64,000 bases of DNA from Xylogone sp. PMI_703. Its lineage: Eukaryota > Ascomycota > Leotiomycetes. The translations under genes and the position numbers were made by a program. The notes beneath the pieces are model-generated. The model was not told the DNA's origin. It saw only the letters and a program-made list of their open reading frames with translations, and made no database searches. Where the stretch lies: NCBI GenBank assembly GCA_021399445.1, contig JAJTUQ010000003.1, positions 7,130,001-7,194,000 on the forward strand, in the 5' to 3' direction. Numbering within the stretch: the first letter of the stretch is position 1; each line of letters opens with the position of its first letter. This document shows, piece after piece, positions 9,617 through 21,009 of the stretch.

Positions 9617-12163
9617 ATGGTTGTGTCAGCAGCCATAACATTATCATCTTCTCCGCCAAGGCAGTTTAGCTATTTGGCATCTAACACAACTTCTTTACCA
9701 CTATTAATTTCACCGAAAGAAGCAACGCGGAAGAGGCCGCAAATCCCTTCAGGGAAATCTGCTGCTCCGATCCCGAAAGATGCCATCCTTACGTTCACCA
9801 GTGCTTCTACTTTGCTTCGTTTACCAGATGCCGCAAACAGCGATGAATTTTTTGACATAGACAGCGTTCTGGATGTACGCTCAGGAAATGCAAAGCCCCA
9901 ATCTGCAGGCGTCAGTCTAGCAAAAGATGGAGATTCCGACACTGTTGTAGCCCCGGAAACGAAGAAGGCGAGAGGATCGCGGAAAAAGACGACTGAGTCA
10001 GGCCCAAACGGAGAGATTATGAAGCCTACCCGCAAACCACGAGCTAAGAAGTCAGAGACGGAAAAACAAACCAAACTCCTAAAAGGGAAGATAAGCAAAG
10101 CAACAATCACGTCAAAATCAGCGAATAAGAAAGAACTGGAAGGCCTTGAATTAGTGGAACATGCCGTTATCGAACCTAAGCAAGAGACTGTCAAGCTGGA
10201 GCATCTTGATCTGGGTCTTGAGCAAGCTGTTTTAAGAAAGAGAGAATGGACCCCTCCTTCAATAATAATCAATGATCCGCCTCTTGAAATTCCTTCCTCT
10301 CCCAAACAGGTTGACGATTTGTGCTGTGACGAGTCCGTTGACTCATGCAATAAAGCTGGTAGCTTTCAAAATCTCCTGGAGAATTTTGGATATGTTAATA
10401 GCAATATCACCGTTATGGATAGCAATCTTGCTGCAGCCATGCCTCTTGGAAAACGAAAAGTTGTTGAGTTGGTTGCAACAACTTCTCCAATAGTAGTGGC
10501 CCAAGATGCGAAGGTAAAACCTCCGTCAAAGAAAATCCGGACTATCACAGGTCAAGCAACAGCTGCATATAGAGCTGAGAGCGATGGCACATGCCAAGCA
10601 ACCATCCCCCCATGTTTGCCTCTTGATATAGAGCTTTCAAATAAGAGTCTTAAGCCTCCATCTTTAAAACGTTCTAAAAGCCCTGTTAAGGCCACACCAA
10701 AGCGAAAAGCGTCAAAACAAAAGAAAGGAACCACTGCGGCACCTATTCTACTTTCCCCAGAGTCGGCGTTAAAGCAAGCTAGCGGGCAAGACTTTGTATT
10801 TGGTACATCCAGTCAATTGGCTCGGGAAGATTCTCCAACTCTACTGCGAGATTTGCATGCTGCTATGCAGGCGTCAAATGCTCTCGAAGATAATCAAGCC
10901 GAGGAATCTTTGGATGAACCGCGTGTAAGCGAAGCAAATATTAGCCGTGAAGATTCTAAGAAGGCTAGAAATAACTTATGGTCTGCTGCTACTCGTGATC
11001 AGACGGGTAAGCTTTTGGAAATTGAAACAGTAGATCTCATCAACACTCCTAATCCCCACAAAAAGACGGAAGTACTACCTGCAGTTGGAAATAGCTCTAG
11101 CATGGTACTCGAGGACGACGTTTGGGAAGACATCGATATGATAGAGAGTCCAGTCGCTTCGTGTTTACCCTTACCCATAGATGAGGCACCCAGAAGTGGT
11201 GCTTCTAAAGTCTCCGGACTGAGTAACTTCAATTGCTCAAAACCTGAAAGTGATCGTCAAGGTATTACATCAGCTCAAGCCTCCATAGATAAGTCGACGG
11301 TATCAGAGGCCCCGTCAGAGTCGACCAAAACGCCTTTAACACTTGTAGAGCCATCGAATCCCAGTTGCTCTAATATACCAAATTACGCTTCCTATACAAC
11401 AGCTCAACTTACCAAAGAAATCGCATCATATCATTTTAAACCTATCAAAGGGCGTGATAAGATGATTGCGCTTCTTGAGAAATGTTGGGAAAGTAAGCAG
11501 AGGATGGCTTCAAAGGACTTGGGAATAAATACTATCATCTCAACTTCTGCTAAGGAAAAGGAGGGCCGGGAATCCTCGCAGCTTCCGACCGAGACACTGC
11601 CCCAAGGAACGGAATCTCCAAAGAAGCAACGCGGGAGACCAAGGAAATCCATAGAGCAAGCGATGGAAGCGCCCAGTAATGCTCACCGACATGACGCTAC
11701 GCCTCCCCCAACTCAGCGCACCAGACGAAAGTCACCAGTTAAGATCACCTTAGACGACGAAATATACGACCCGGAACCCACAACACCTTCTCCCCCACGG
11801 CGTCATCCCGCAAGCATAGGCACTCCTCCCCAGTCTCTTCCATTGTCTAGTGAAAAGGATCTTGAGGTTTCAAAGCTTTCTGCTGAAGCCCTCCAAAAAG
11901 ATCTGTTCTCACATATCACTCGAGCAATTAGAGATGCACCTCGCTCAGAAAACTCCCTAGATCCAAATTGGCACGAGAAGATTTTGCTATATGACCCCAT
12001 TGTGCTTGAGGATCTAGCGACCTGGCTGAATACTGGGGCGATGCAGAGCGCTGGTTGGGATGGGGAGATTGCACCTTCAGAGCTGAAGAAGTGGTGTGAA
12101 AGCAAGAGCATATGCTGTCTTTGGAGAGAGAATTTGAGGGGGAAAGCTAGGAGTCGGTTTTAG
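9617..12163 (+). CDS. SLX4: SLX4, scaffold subunit of structure-specific endonuclease
   Basis: A single open frame of 848 residues from the ATG at 9617. I prefer this to the ATG at 9557 because MVVSAAITLSSSPP matches the start style of fungal SLX4 (a short beta strand followed by a Ser/Pro stretch). Most of the protein is low-complexity, basic and Ser/Pro/Lys-rich. There is a SAP-like helical segment near YTTAQLTKEIASYHFKPIKG (roughly residues 590-625), AT-hook-like KKQRGRPRKS about 60 residues later, and the C-terminal conserved domain (LYDPIVLEDLATWLNTG and the WCESKSICCLWRENLRGK end) that in the family binds the nuclease SLX1. The complex resolves branched DNA such as Holliday junctions and stalled forks in the nucleus. 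Family identity rests mainly on the C-terminal domain. Confidence 0.93.
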   Translation: MVVSAAITLSSSPPRQFSYLASNTTSLPLLISPKEATRKRPQIPSGKSAAPIPKDAILTFTSASTLLRLPDAANSDEFFDIDSVLDVRSGNAKPQSAGVSLAKDGDSDTVVAPETKKARGSRKKTTESGPNGEIMKPTRKPRAKKSETEKQTKLLKGKISKATITSKSANKKELEGLELVEHAVIEPKQETVKLEHLDLGLEQAVLRKREWTPPSIIINDPPLEIPSSPKQVDDLCCDESVDSCNKAGSFQNLLENFGYVNSNITVMDSNLAAAMPLGKRKVVELVATTSPIVVAQDAKVKPPSKKIRTITGQATAAYRAESDGTCQATIPPCLPLDIELSNKSLKPPSLKRSKSPVKATPKRKASKQKKGTTAAPILLSPESALKQASGQDFVFGTSSQLAREDSPTLLRDLHAAMQASNALEDNQAEESLDEPRVSEANISREDSKKARNNLWSAATRDQTGKLLEIETVDLINTPNPHKKTEVLPAVGNSSSMVLEDDVWEDIDMIESPVASCLPLPIDEAPRSGASKVSGLSNFNCSKPESDRQGITSAQASIDKSTVSEAPSESTKTPLTLVEPSNPSCSNIPNYASYTTAQLTKEIASYHFKPIKGRDKMIALLEKCWESKQRMASKDLGINTIISTSAKEKEGRESSQLPTETLPQGTESPKKQRGRPRKSIEQAMEAPSNAHRHDATPPPTQRTRRKSPVKITLDDEIYDPEPTTPSPPRRHPASIGTPPQSLPLSSEKDLEVSKLSAEALQKDLFSHITRAIRDAPRSENSLDPNWHEKILLYDPIVLEDLATWLNTGAMQSAGWDGEIAPSELKKWCESKSICCLWRENLRGKARSRF

Positions 12164-12937
12164 AACATTATAGTTCTAATTATGTCAATATAATTGTAAC
12201 GATTGTATGAATATCACTGATCAGAAGGAGCTCTTAGCGATGAGCAAAAGATAGGACTAACTTTTAGAAATAAAAGTTCAATAATACCGAATATTTAGTA
12301 ATTCCTGTATCTGAAGCTTGTTACTGTACTAACATGAATAAGCATAATCAAGGTATTCCAAAATTTCCCCTGCACCAACAGTTGTACAGTGGAATGTATG
12401 CAAAATCGAGCAATCATGCTCTCAGTCTGAAATGGCTTTTATGATTTCATCGACTTTTTGCTAGGATTATTATGCGGCCCTGGTCTTTGTAATCGTGGTA
12501 TAATTCTCCTCGATGTTTGAAGACACTGCATATATTCTCTAGTAATGGCCGATATAAGTAGAAGCCCCAGCGCTCCAGGGCACGTTCGCCCTCACTCACG
12601 GATTCTGTATTGACTTTTTTCCAACGCACATATCTCAAATCTGTATTCTAGTATAAAGTGGCACAATGCAGTTGCAGATTTGAGATACCGTTGATACTCT
12701 AAATGATATGTATGCCTGGAGACGGTTATGATGAGGAATATCCTGGCTTGTCCTGTCTAAGTGGTGCCCTGAGCCGGTGAAACCAACATCCCTCGAAAAG
12801 TCTCTGGGCATGCAGTCGTGAAACATCACTTGGAAATATTCCTTAGCAATTGGCCATTGCCAGTGTTGCGAGAACTCTCCGGTAAGCATTAATAGTCTCG
12901 TATGACTTTGTAGGATCCCCATCGTCGAGTATATACT
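12164..12937. other. Convergent intergenic region, no gene seen
   Basis: Between the 3' ends of SLX4 (plus) and the Tim17-like gene (minus). Two minus frames (12447-12638, 12635-12922) lack motifs and compatible splice joins, so I treat them as untranslated sequence. Confidence 0.5.
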
Positions 12938-13624
12938 TTACACTCCTTCCTTCCGTCGGCTTTTCCGGAGGATGAAGTCCACGTACCCAAGCCGTCTGCC
13001 ACGAGCTGCTCCCAATGCATCTTGTGCTAGTCCATATGCAAGTCCAATGGCTAACCCACTTTTAGCGGTTCTTGCTGCGGTTGTCAAAGGAAATCGATCT
13101 GTTATAACATATGATTAGTCTTTGTCAAATGGATAACCTGCCATTGTGATCAAGCAGGCTATGTGTGGCTCCAACAACTTACTCCACAAGCTAAACCCTC
13201 CAGCGACGCTCAAACTTGCAACAAGGGTGTTGAGGAAGTCCTTAGTCCCTCGGTACCGGTCAAACATATCCTCGATGCCAAAGAACAAGCTGGTCCAGAT
13301 GCTAACCCTTGCCCCCATTTTCAGCCCCTCCTTTACTCCCCCAAGGGCCATATTGTAATTTTTGCTCTTGTGATACAGGTACCATCCTGTTGGAGTCGAA
13401 GGCAACCGATGTGCATTCTCAGCGCGAAATCGCAGTCCCGCTGTCTGACTTCCGTGAGAGATCCCTAGAGCCATACCAGCTAGGAATGAAACGGTGGTTG
13501 CGAGGGGTAGACGGATGCCAAAAGGGAGGGACATGCGCGAGTCCTGCTTCAATTGCGCATATTTTTCGGCCTTCCATAGTTTTAGTTGTGCTGTTAGCCC
13601 TTCATCTTCCTCATGGTCTGCCAT
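12938..13624 (-). CDS. Tim17/Tim22/Tim23-like membrane protein, 200 aa
   Basis: The exons are 13624-13183 and 13098-12938, with an 84-nt intron (GTAAGT, CTAATC branch, AACAG). The second exon restores the pattern PLTTAARTAKSGLAIGLAYG and ends at TAA 12938. The start MADHEEDEGL is preferred over the open upstream extension. Several short Gly/Ala-rich hydrophobic stretches are visible (TVSFLAGMALGISHG, GVKEGLKMGARVSIWTSLFFGIEDMF, TLVASLSVAGGFSLW), with the GxxxG-like spacing and helix order of the Tim17 superfamily. Proteins of this type sit in the inner mitochondrial or other organelle membranes as translocase-related subunits or assembly factors. I cannot say which subgroup this is. It is divergent from the next gene with 279 bases between the starts. 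Confidence 0.8.
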
Positions 13625-13903
13625 TGTGATGCAAGATATTGCAATTGGAGCGGTAGAAGTGTGTGGAGAGTCTAGAGCGAGGCTGAACAAAACTGTCGAT
13701 GTCCCGAGCACCTTTTCGTCACCTGAGACCGCCCCAGTTTCGCGATTTCCGCAAGGCTTTGGCGACCAATGCAGCCTAGATCGCGAATGCTAAGTACATT
13801 CATAATCCTGATCGCCCACCTTATGAAACACAAATACTTCAAAACGTAAGACGAATAAAATATAGAATTAGTTACCGAGAGATTACTTAGTGGTTTGTCA
13901 AAA
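13625..13903. promoter_or_regulatory. Short divergent promoter
   Basis: Only 279 bases separate the start codons of the Tim17-like gene and the small acidic protein gene, so the two probably share control sequence. No clear TATA box seen. Confidence 0.5.
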
Positions 13904-14388
13904 ATGGTACATCTAGTCATAGATCCTATAGAAACTTCATTCTAATATTTTCTTCAACCCCGCAGGCAGACGATATTCAGGCAACAGCTCTCACTCTCCG
14001 TTTCAAACACCAAAAATATACGATCCTTCTCTTCACGGAGCCTCTCACTCCTTTCAAGACCATAAAATCAGATCTCTATGAAGTTTTACGCGATCGTTAT
14101 GGCCCCGGCTCTAGTGCTCCTACAGAGAATCAAATAGATCTCCCTTCAAGTCCCGACGGTATAGCACTTGCAATCCCATTGGATATCTATGAACCAAGCA
14201 AGGGCTGGCAAAGACTAGATGTTAGTAACACAGACACACCTAAGGGCAAAGGAATCAAGGATGCCGCGGTGCTCGCTTTTGCGTTTGTGAAGGATGGAGA
14301 AGAGGACGAAGACGTGGAGTTCACGGTTGAATGGTCAAGTTACGACGAGCAATACGGAGATGGTATGGATGAAGACGAAGTAAAATGA
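13904..14388 (+). CDS. Conserved-looking small acidic protein, 141 aa
   Basis: My model has a first exon consisting only of the start codon (13904-13906), a 59-nt intron (GTACAT, branch TTCTAAT, acceptor CCCCGCAG) and a second exon 13966-14388. The spliced start reads MADDIQATALTLRFKHQ. The open frame from 13966 to 14388 has no internal ATG before 14179, so a spliced start is needed to use it; an alternative first exon at 13824 (MKHKYFKT) also has a GTAAG donor. The N-terminal part alternates hydrophobic strands (TALTLRF, YTILLFTEPL) and a helix (TIKSDLYEVLRDRY), compatible with a ubiquitin-like fold. The C-terminus is very acidic. I do not recognise the family or function. It probably shares a promoter with the Tim17-like gene. 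Confidence 0.7.
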
Positions 14389-15277
14389 TATATCAGATAA
14401 AGAATTCAGAGGATTGCCGATAGTAGAGACTGGTGTTGGTACTTATTTGGCTCGTTAGGTGGGGACTTCAGGCGTTAACGGACAAGGAGCTCAGGAGTTG
14501 AAGTAGAAACTTCTTGGCAAATACTTATCGGATTATGACCAAAGAGGCGCTACTGGCATGTTTCTGATGAGAAAATCTGGGCGGGATTGAGGTCTAGTGG
14601 ATCCTCGTCAAGATCAAAGGCCCTTCATAAGTGTATACACTTAGAAGGTACTTTTTTACTAGTGTGTTAGGTTAGAGCTGCATAAGTGCTTCAGCAGAAG
14701 GCATCTCTGAGGGTAATAAACAGCAGGTGAGGGGAGGAATGCTGTCCAAACATATCCTTGGTAACGAACTTTTGACTCTGACTCTGTATTTCGATATAAG
14801 TAGCCGAAATCTGAAGTTTACAAATATAAGGGCGAAAATGAGACTAGAAGAATAAGTATGTTCTATATAAGGTGACAATAGAATTAAAGTAAACGGATCT
14901 CATTTAGAATCTTTCCAAGAGCCCCAAATCTTTTAAATTGGTTCGAAATATAATTTTAAGCTCGCTGTCAATTTAGCTTCCCACATGCATGATATCATCA
15001 CACCTCAACGGAAAGCCTCGGTTGATCTCCCTACCCCAGATTTCGGCATCGGTAATCATTTCCTCCCCGCGGGCATAGGTAAATCTGACAACTGCTCGTA
15101 ATGAGAAGTAGTCTTCATATTTGATCAATGCTATTGTCACACCCATTTTTTGTGTGTAGGCATGGTATACCCACGAGAATTCCCTCTAAATTTTCAGTTG
15201 CTACATCGGCGGTGTCACAGATCCGCCATTTAATCACAGTACCAGCGCGCCTTCAGTCCTCTTTCTTGCGCGCAAAG
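14389..15277. other. Intergenic, no gene seen
   Basis: Downstream of the acidic protein gene. The last 150 bases (from ATG 15128) are open in frame with the Nudix gene and could encode an N-terminal extension of 50 residues with a basic, Ser/Arg-rich, mitochondrial-presequence-like composition. The rest shows nothing. Confidence 0.45.
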
Positions 15278-16459
15278 ATGTCACCTCCCCGTTCCTTAGA
15301 AAAGCAGTACATGTCTTCTTCTGCAACACCAAATAAGCAAAGTGTTGAACCACGCCCGAGTGCAAGGTAGCATATTATCCATGCATCCCAGCACGCCAAC
15401 ATGACTAAGAAGCTCATAGTATCCTACTTATTTCTCCCAAAAACCATATCCTTCTCCTGCATCGCGTCCGCACCTCCAGCTCATTTCCTTCTGCACACGT
15501 ATTCCCCGGCGGCAACCTGTCTCCTAGACAAGACGGCACTATTCCATCACCATCAGATCCAGCACGGCATTTAGACGGCCCAGCATATAGACTTGGAGCA
15601 ATCAGAGAGTGTTTTGAAGAGAGTGGAATTCTTCTGGCAAAGAGAAATGATGGTAGTGGTCGATTACTAGAAGTCGATGAAGTAGAAAGGGAGAGAGCAA
15701 GGAAAGCGATCCACTCGCACAATTTGAAATTCAGTGACTGGGTTAAAGAGCAGGGTGGGATTGTGGATTCAGGTGAGTCTACTTTTGGGGTCTACGAGAT
15801 TATAAATCTCTTGTAGTATACTCCAAGCTGACTATTGACATCAAGACTCTCTATTACCCTTTACACGTTGGGTCACACCAAATAATCTTGCGAAGCGCTT
15901 CACTACGCAAATGTACATCTACTTCTTACCCCTATCACAAGCCTCAGAATCTACATCCAATATCGTCAAAGATGCAGTTATCCCTGTCCCAACATCCGAT
16001 GGCGGTATTGAACATACCGCAGCACAGTTTGCTCCTTGTGAGACTTGGCTTTCCCAAGCGCGACGCAACGAAATTATCTTGTTCCCCCCGCAATTCTATC
16101 TAATGTACATGCTCTCTCCATTCCTTTCTCCACCATCTGGCTCTTCCGAATTATCTACGGCAGAATTACAAGCTCAGCGCGATAGGGTACTTGCTTTCCT
16201 TCGAACTGATGGTGGAGATGATAAAGGGGTGAAATGGGCGGATAAAGTCATGTCCCCTGTTGGACTTATGCTGCGGAAAAGCGACAAGAGAAGTGTGCTA
16301 GCTATTGACAAGCCTGGACCGGAGCTGAGTGACAGTGGGAGGAGTGGAGACCACTTAAGGGTTGTTCTTGTGAAATTTAGTAAGGAGGGGCCCAGAGATG
16401 TAGAAGTTATGCACAGGAAGGATGTCTTAGATGCAGAGAGGACAGAAGGGAAACTCTAG
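15278..16459 (+). CDS. Nudix hydrolase, NUDT7/NUDT19-like, three exons
   Basis: The exons are 15278-15366, 15420-15772 and 15846-16459 (introns 53 and 73 nt), giving 351 residues. The first join makes RPSASILLISPKNHILLLHR, which leads into the Nudix core: HVFPGGNLSP, then AIRECFEESGILLAK. The second is the RExxEExG helix that binds the metal and the diphosphate. Downstream are SLLPFTRWVTP and RFTTQMYIYFLPLS, features of the NUDT19/RP2 branch, whose members cleave CoA derivatives or related nucleoside diphosphates, often in peroxisomes or mitochondria. The C-terminus is EGKL, so a PTS1 peroxisomal signal is not clear. An upstream in-frame ATG at 15128 could add a targeting sequence. Family assignment firm; substrate inferred. 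Confidence 0.88.
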
Positions 16460-17348
16460 ATTAGATATCGGATGAAAATACGTGGGTGTTTAGATATTAT
16501 TTTAGAATAAAACGATATTAGTACATCTAATATATATCCTTCGATTACAACGAGAGAAAATATTTGCCGTAGAACCGCTGGCAGTTCAGTTATGTAAACA
16601 TACGAATGCTTCATCAGTGATAGACTGGCACTTTCCCTATTCTGGCCTGCTTCTAACTGCCTAAGAAGACAAATGCACAATCCAAAATTACAGTCTGACT
16701 TATAAGCTAGTAAAGAGTTGTTTGCCAAGCACTCACTTCTTTAAATACCATACTTCTTGATCAATTTACACTGTTCTAAACGCTCACGGAATCGCATCTA
16801 TTTAAACGTATTCTCTTTCCATTTAAAAGATCCCGTTTACGTACACTTACATGCACTCTTTGATGAGACGGTGTGACGAAGTCAGTAACAAGGTGATTCT
16901 GATAATATACCTAGAGCAGTCCGGCTCTCCTGAAAATAATTCCGTCTAGGCCCATCTTCATTGTTAGCGTGCCAACTTGTCATCGCACACTGGAATATCT
17001 AGAGGCACGTTCCTTCACATTTAGGCTCCATCCAGGTTTGCTTTAGTGAGTTCTCAAGTTAGTCGAGATCTCGCATAAAGAGCATGAAGATATAAACTCA
17101 AGCTTTGTTACAGAAGAGCTCAGCATTCTGTGAACATCTTTCCTTTCACCATCAAACTTGCTTTTCAACTAGCTTTCTTCCAGTCAAAACTGTGGATTTG
17201 CTCAACATATATTAGCTTTGCTAACAAACTTGAGTGAGCAACTATATCTCTCGCATACAAGTCGTGTTGGTGGGAATAGCTTGCAGCCAAACAAGGAGAC
17301 CTTATTCGATATACCAAGACTTCACCAGGAGTCTAATCATAGACGACT
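16460..17348. other. Intergenic, promoter side of the RRM-like gene
   Basis: No gene supported. The last 250 bases are rich in C/T runs and look like a leader. A 90-codon minus frame (16456-16728) has no recognisable feature. Confidence 0.5.
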
Positions 17349-20256
17349 ATGGACCAGTATAGGCAACACACCAGGGAAACGGTTGCTAATTCTTTTCAGT
17401 ATCTCGAGCTAGGAGAGATTTATCCTGCAGATATATCGGACTTAGAGCTCAATACAGAGTCTGATAACATAGAGCGTGGAAGTAGATTAGAGTATCAAGA
17501 CTATGATACACCTAGAGCTGCTATTGCTCATTCTCTACTCCCAATGGTCATGAGAAGAAGAGTTTCGGAAGAAGCCATGCAAGATGTTATCCAAAACGGT
17601 AACGATGGTGTAAGTGTCTTGCCCAGCTCTTAGTGATGTTCATACCACCTCATAAGTTGAACAAGATATGCTCTATGTCAACATTTAAAGGCTGATATAA
17701 TCTAGGCCATTGCTTCTAGCCTCCGCAACGCAACCCTCAGTGATATATATGCTCAGCCATTATCTGAAAGGCGGCCGATCAGTAGAATGAGCCAACCACC
17801 AATCATAAACAAGAGACTGGTACAGGAAGTCGAGCTTAGCATAGTGAACGATGTAAGTATTTTCTTTTTTATGAGGACCCAGGTTCTCTGTCCTTCAGCT
17901 CATGGTGCTAATGGCATGGTAGCAAGTACGCCGATTAAACCATCCTGCGTCAAGGTCTGCTGTAAGTGTTTCCTTTCAGTATTGACATGGCCCATTCGCT
18001 AGTATATATTGATGATTTCTCGAATAGGTCGTACCTGCCGTTGCTCGGATATGGAAGGAGCCTGCTGGTTCTCTATTAGGCGACAATCCCTTGACGATAG
18101 AGGGTCTTGCTTGGGTAAGATATTCTGATGAATAATACGAAAACTGTGCTATCCGTACCCAAGAGAGAAGTGACAAGCTGATGGATTTCTTATATTCTTC
18201 AGACTATTGCTCAGAATATGGAAAACGACAGAATTTTTAAAGACCTGGATATTATCGATGACCAGGGCCAGGCACAAATCAAGGGGGTGACTTGGAAGGC
18301 TTGGTTCCTCCATTATAGCCAAAGCGTCGCTGGTCAGGTATGTGGAGCTTAGAACCAAAATTTCTGTATAGCTCAGCTAAGAGATCTCAGCGGCATAAGA
18401 ACGATCCAGCACCTCTTCCGGGAACATTCCCTCCTCAAAGCCGGATTGTAGAATCCGAGGAACCTCAGCTCATGGAGTATCACTGGCCGAATTACCAGAT
18501 TGATAAATCAGACTCGTATATAAACCCGGACCCGACATTGAAAGAAGATTATGTTTGCGCCGAAGGCTTGTGCTGGGCATCACAAATTCCAAGCATTCCT
18601 GCAAAATACACATTGGCTTCTGTGGAAGGGCGTACTTTATATATACGTGGAGTACCCTTCATATGGACAACAGCTATGTGTGCGACATTGTTCAGCCTGT
18701 TCGGTCAAGTAACGGGCTCTCCATGCGTGACTGATAGTGTGTCGGAAGATAGATTTCGCTGGATAATAATGGCAACAGCGGAAGAAGCCAGCGCAATCAT
18801 AGCACTGACTCGAGATATGGCACTGGTCTTGGATGGTTTAACTGTTGAAGTCGCACATTATCCTGGAGAAAGTCCACGAAAAAGAAATTACTGTCCAATA
18901 TTACCTCCTCAGCAAGCTGGAGAAGCCAGAACTCTCAGCAGTGGCCTCTCAAGGCCATTTGATCCAACCATAGCCCGACCAAAATTTGTAAGGCAAACTC
19001 CCGTACAAGGATCTGGACAGGATGAAAGGATGGCATCTGAGCCCTATTCGAAAGTGCAGGACCCCCGTGCCGCCGCGATATTAAATCTACTCCGTCAGAA
19101 TGGGCCTCTCATTGAGAATTCCTCTGACTCTCTTTGCTCCTGGGCTCCAGGCACTAGCTTGTCAACTGCAATAGATTCACAGAGAGCCAGTGCCCAAGAT
19201 CAATCTTCTAATGAATTGGAGAGCAAAACCCTCCACACAAGTGGGAATCAAATTGAGCTTGCGATGAAAGAACCAGAAACACCAGTGGATGCGCACGCAA
19301 CTCTCCATCAGATGACAGGAGCTTCGGATGTCCAGACAGAGCAAGATTCATCTGTACTGGGAAACAGAGCTTCAGAGTCGCGCTCAGCAGTAGGAAATAA
19401 CACGGTTATTAAAACTGCGGACGCTTCTAAGCCACTGGGTCCCTCATGGGCAGCTATTGCAGGAAGCCCGCTCAGAAACTCTCGAGTCATTGATATCCGT
19501 CCTCGAGCAACATCGGGAACCGAGAGCAGTGTAAATAGAAACAATAACACGAACAGACATGTTGAACTAGAACCCGACACAGATAATGAACCGAAGGAAA
19601 TGCAGATGCGCGTGGTATTTCTCCTCGACATACCAAACAATATCACATATGAAATCGTATCTGATGCAATACATGAAGGTCCTCTTCACAGCATCAGATT
19701 TGGTATCAATGGTGATAATAATTCTCGCTTTTGCGGTATCGTTTTCCAGTATAGCATTGACGCAAGGAAATTCTATGCATCATTGCAGCTCACCGAAGGC
19801 GAAAACCCACATATTGCACGCCGTTTTCGTTGGAATGTCAAAAGTGCTATGGGCCCACCGTTCCCTAGGGATGAGATCATCGATGCGATGACATATGACG
19901 ACAATGCTCCGTACTCTTCCCCAGCCACGCGAAGGCTCACTTTAGTAAAAAGCCAATTGTTTTCTCAATATTCGGCCATCCAACTCGAAGATCTTTTCGC
20001 AAAGGTTGTACGGAGAGAGTTCATCCAGAAAATCTTCCTATACAATAGTGGTAATGCCACGGTGATCTTCGCCGGTGTCCAAGAAGCAATTGCTGTCAAG
20101 AAACATCTTGAAATCATGGAGAAAAAGGCTGGAAAAAGCGACGGTCCTCCCCCTATCTTCAAGGGACTATCCGTTATGTTTTCAAAGGATCCTTGCGAAC
20201 AGCCGCTGCGCTTTATCAGTTCTTCAGATTCACATAAAAGATCTAGGTACCATTGA
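17349..20256 (+). CDS. RRM-like putative RNA-binding protein, six exons
   Basis: My model is 17349-17609, 17706-17852, 17923-17961, 18028-18114, 18203-18337 and 18391-20256, giving 844 residues. All five introns are phase 0 with GTAAG or GTATG donors. The third exon is only 39 nt. Around residues 303-381 there is an RRM-like fold with RNP2-like LYIRGVPF and RNP1-like RFRWIIMATAEE. Two weaker repeats follow near the C-terminus, starting MRVVFLLDIPNNITYE and RRLTLVKSQLFSQYSA; they have the right hydrophobic spacing but poor RNP motifs. The middle is polar, low-complexity and probably disordered. This suggests a fungal RNA-binding or post-transcriptional regulator. The exact family is not recognised. 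The large last exon is secure; the small exons are inferred from frame and splice signals. Confidence 0.72.
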
Positions 20257-21009
20257 ATGTCGTATTACTGAATCCGCTGATCTTCAATATGTTTCACTCC
20301 GGGAGCCTGGACGTAGACCATGAAGGCGGATTGAGTTGATGACCATAGAAAGTATGATTGGAGAGGGTGGGATTTCACCGGCTTCATGTTACTGTTTTTA
20401 ATTCAATAGCCTTGAAGACCAGAACGTACCTAACTTCGAGAATAAACCCTTCTTCAACCGACTTATCGCCATGTGTAAAGATTAGAGACCTTTTAAGCCC
20501 TATTTTGTTGTTACTAAGAGAAAATATTGACTTGATAGCCATGATACAAACTGTATGATTGTAGCTTCCTCCTATGTCATTTATTCAGAGGCCAGATGTA
20601 TATGCATCCGTACCAGTGGTTTGAATTATCCCATAGAGAATATATATACGAAAGGAAAAGAATGAACTGCAGCTTGACTATAAATCAAAATTATAGAACC
20701 TACGTAGGAAAGGTTCTGAGTATCAATTATATTGACTGGATGAAAAAAGAGATGATCTAGATTTGAAATTCATTAAACGCACTTAAAGAAACCCCAGAAC
20801 CATTGGTTAGGTTTGCATGGAAATCATATAGCCAATAGAATCATCAATAAAAGTAGTTGGGAACATATGGACATATGAAAAATAAGAGATTATCCGGGTG
20901 TGGATTGGCACTGCAAAAGTTCGTGTCAAGCTCTCTTGCTGGTGAATGATGCGTGGCATATTTGACTTACTTCTGAGAGAGCTTCATTTCAACGACAAAC
21001 ATGCTCTAT
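20257..21009. other. Convergent intergenic region, AT-rich
   Basis: It separates the 3' ends of the RRM-like gene and CGI121. No supported feature. Confidence 0.5.

Noticed and set aside
9670..10350. 226-codon minus-strand frame inside SLX4
   Set aside because: It is the antisense of a low-complexity Ser/Lys-rich coding region; SLX4 explains the bases.
12447..12922. Two minus-strand frames downstream of the Tim17-like gene
   Set aside because: The Tim17-like gene ends at 12938 and these frames show no motif or usable splice join.
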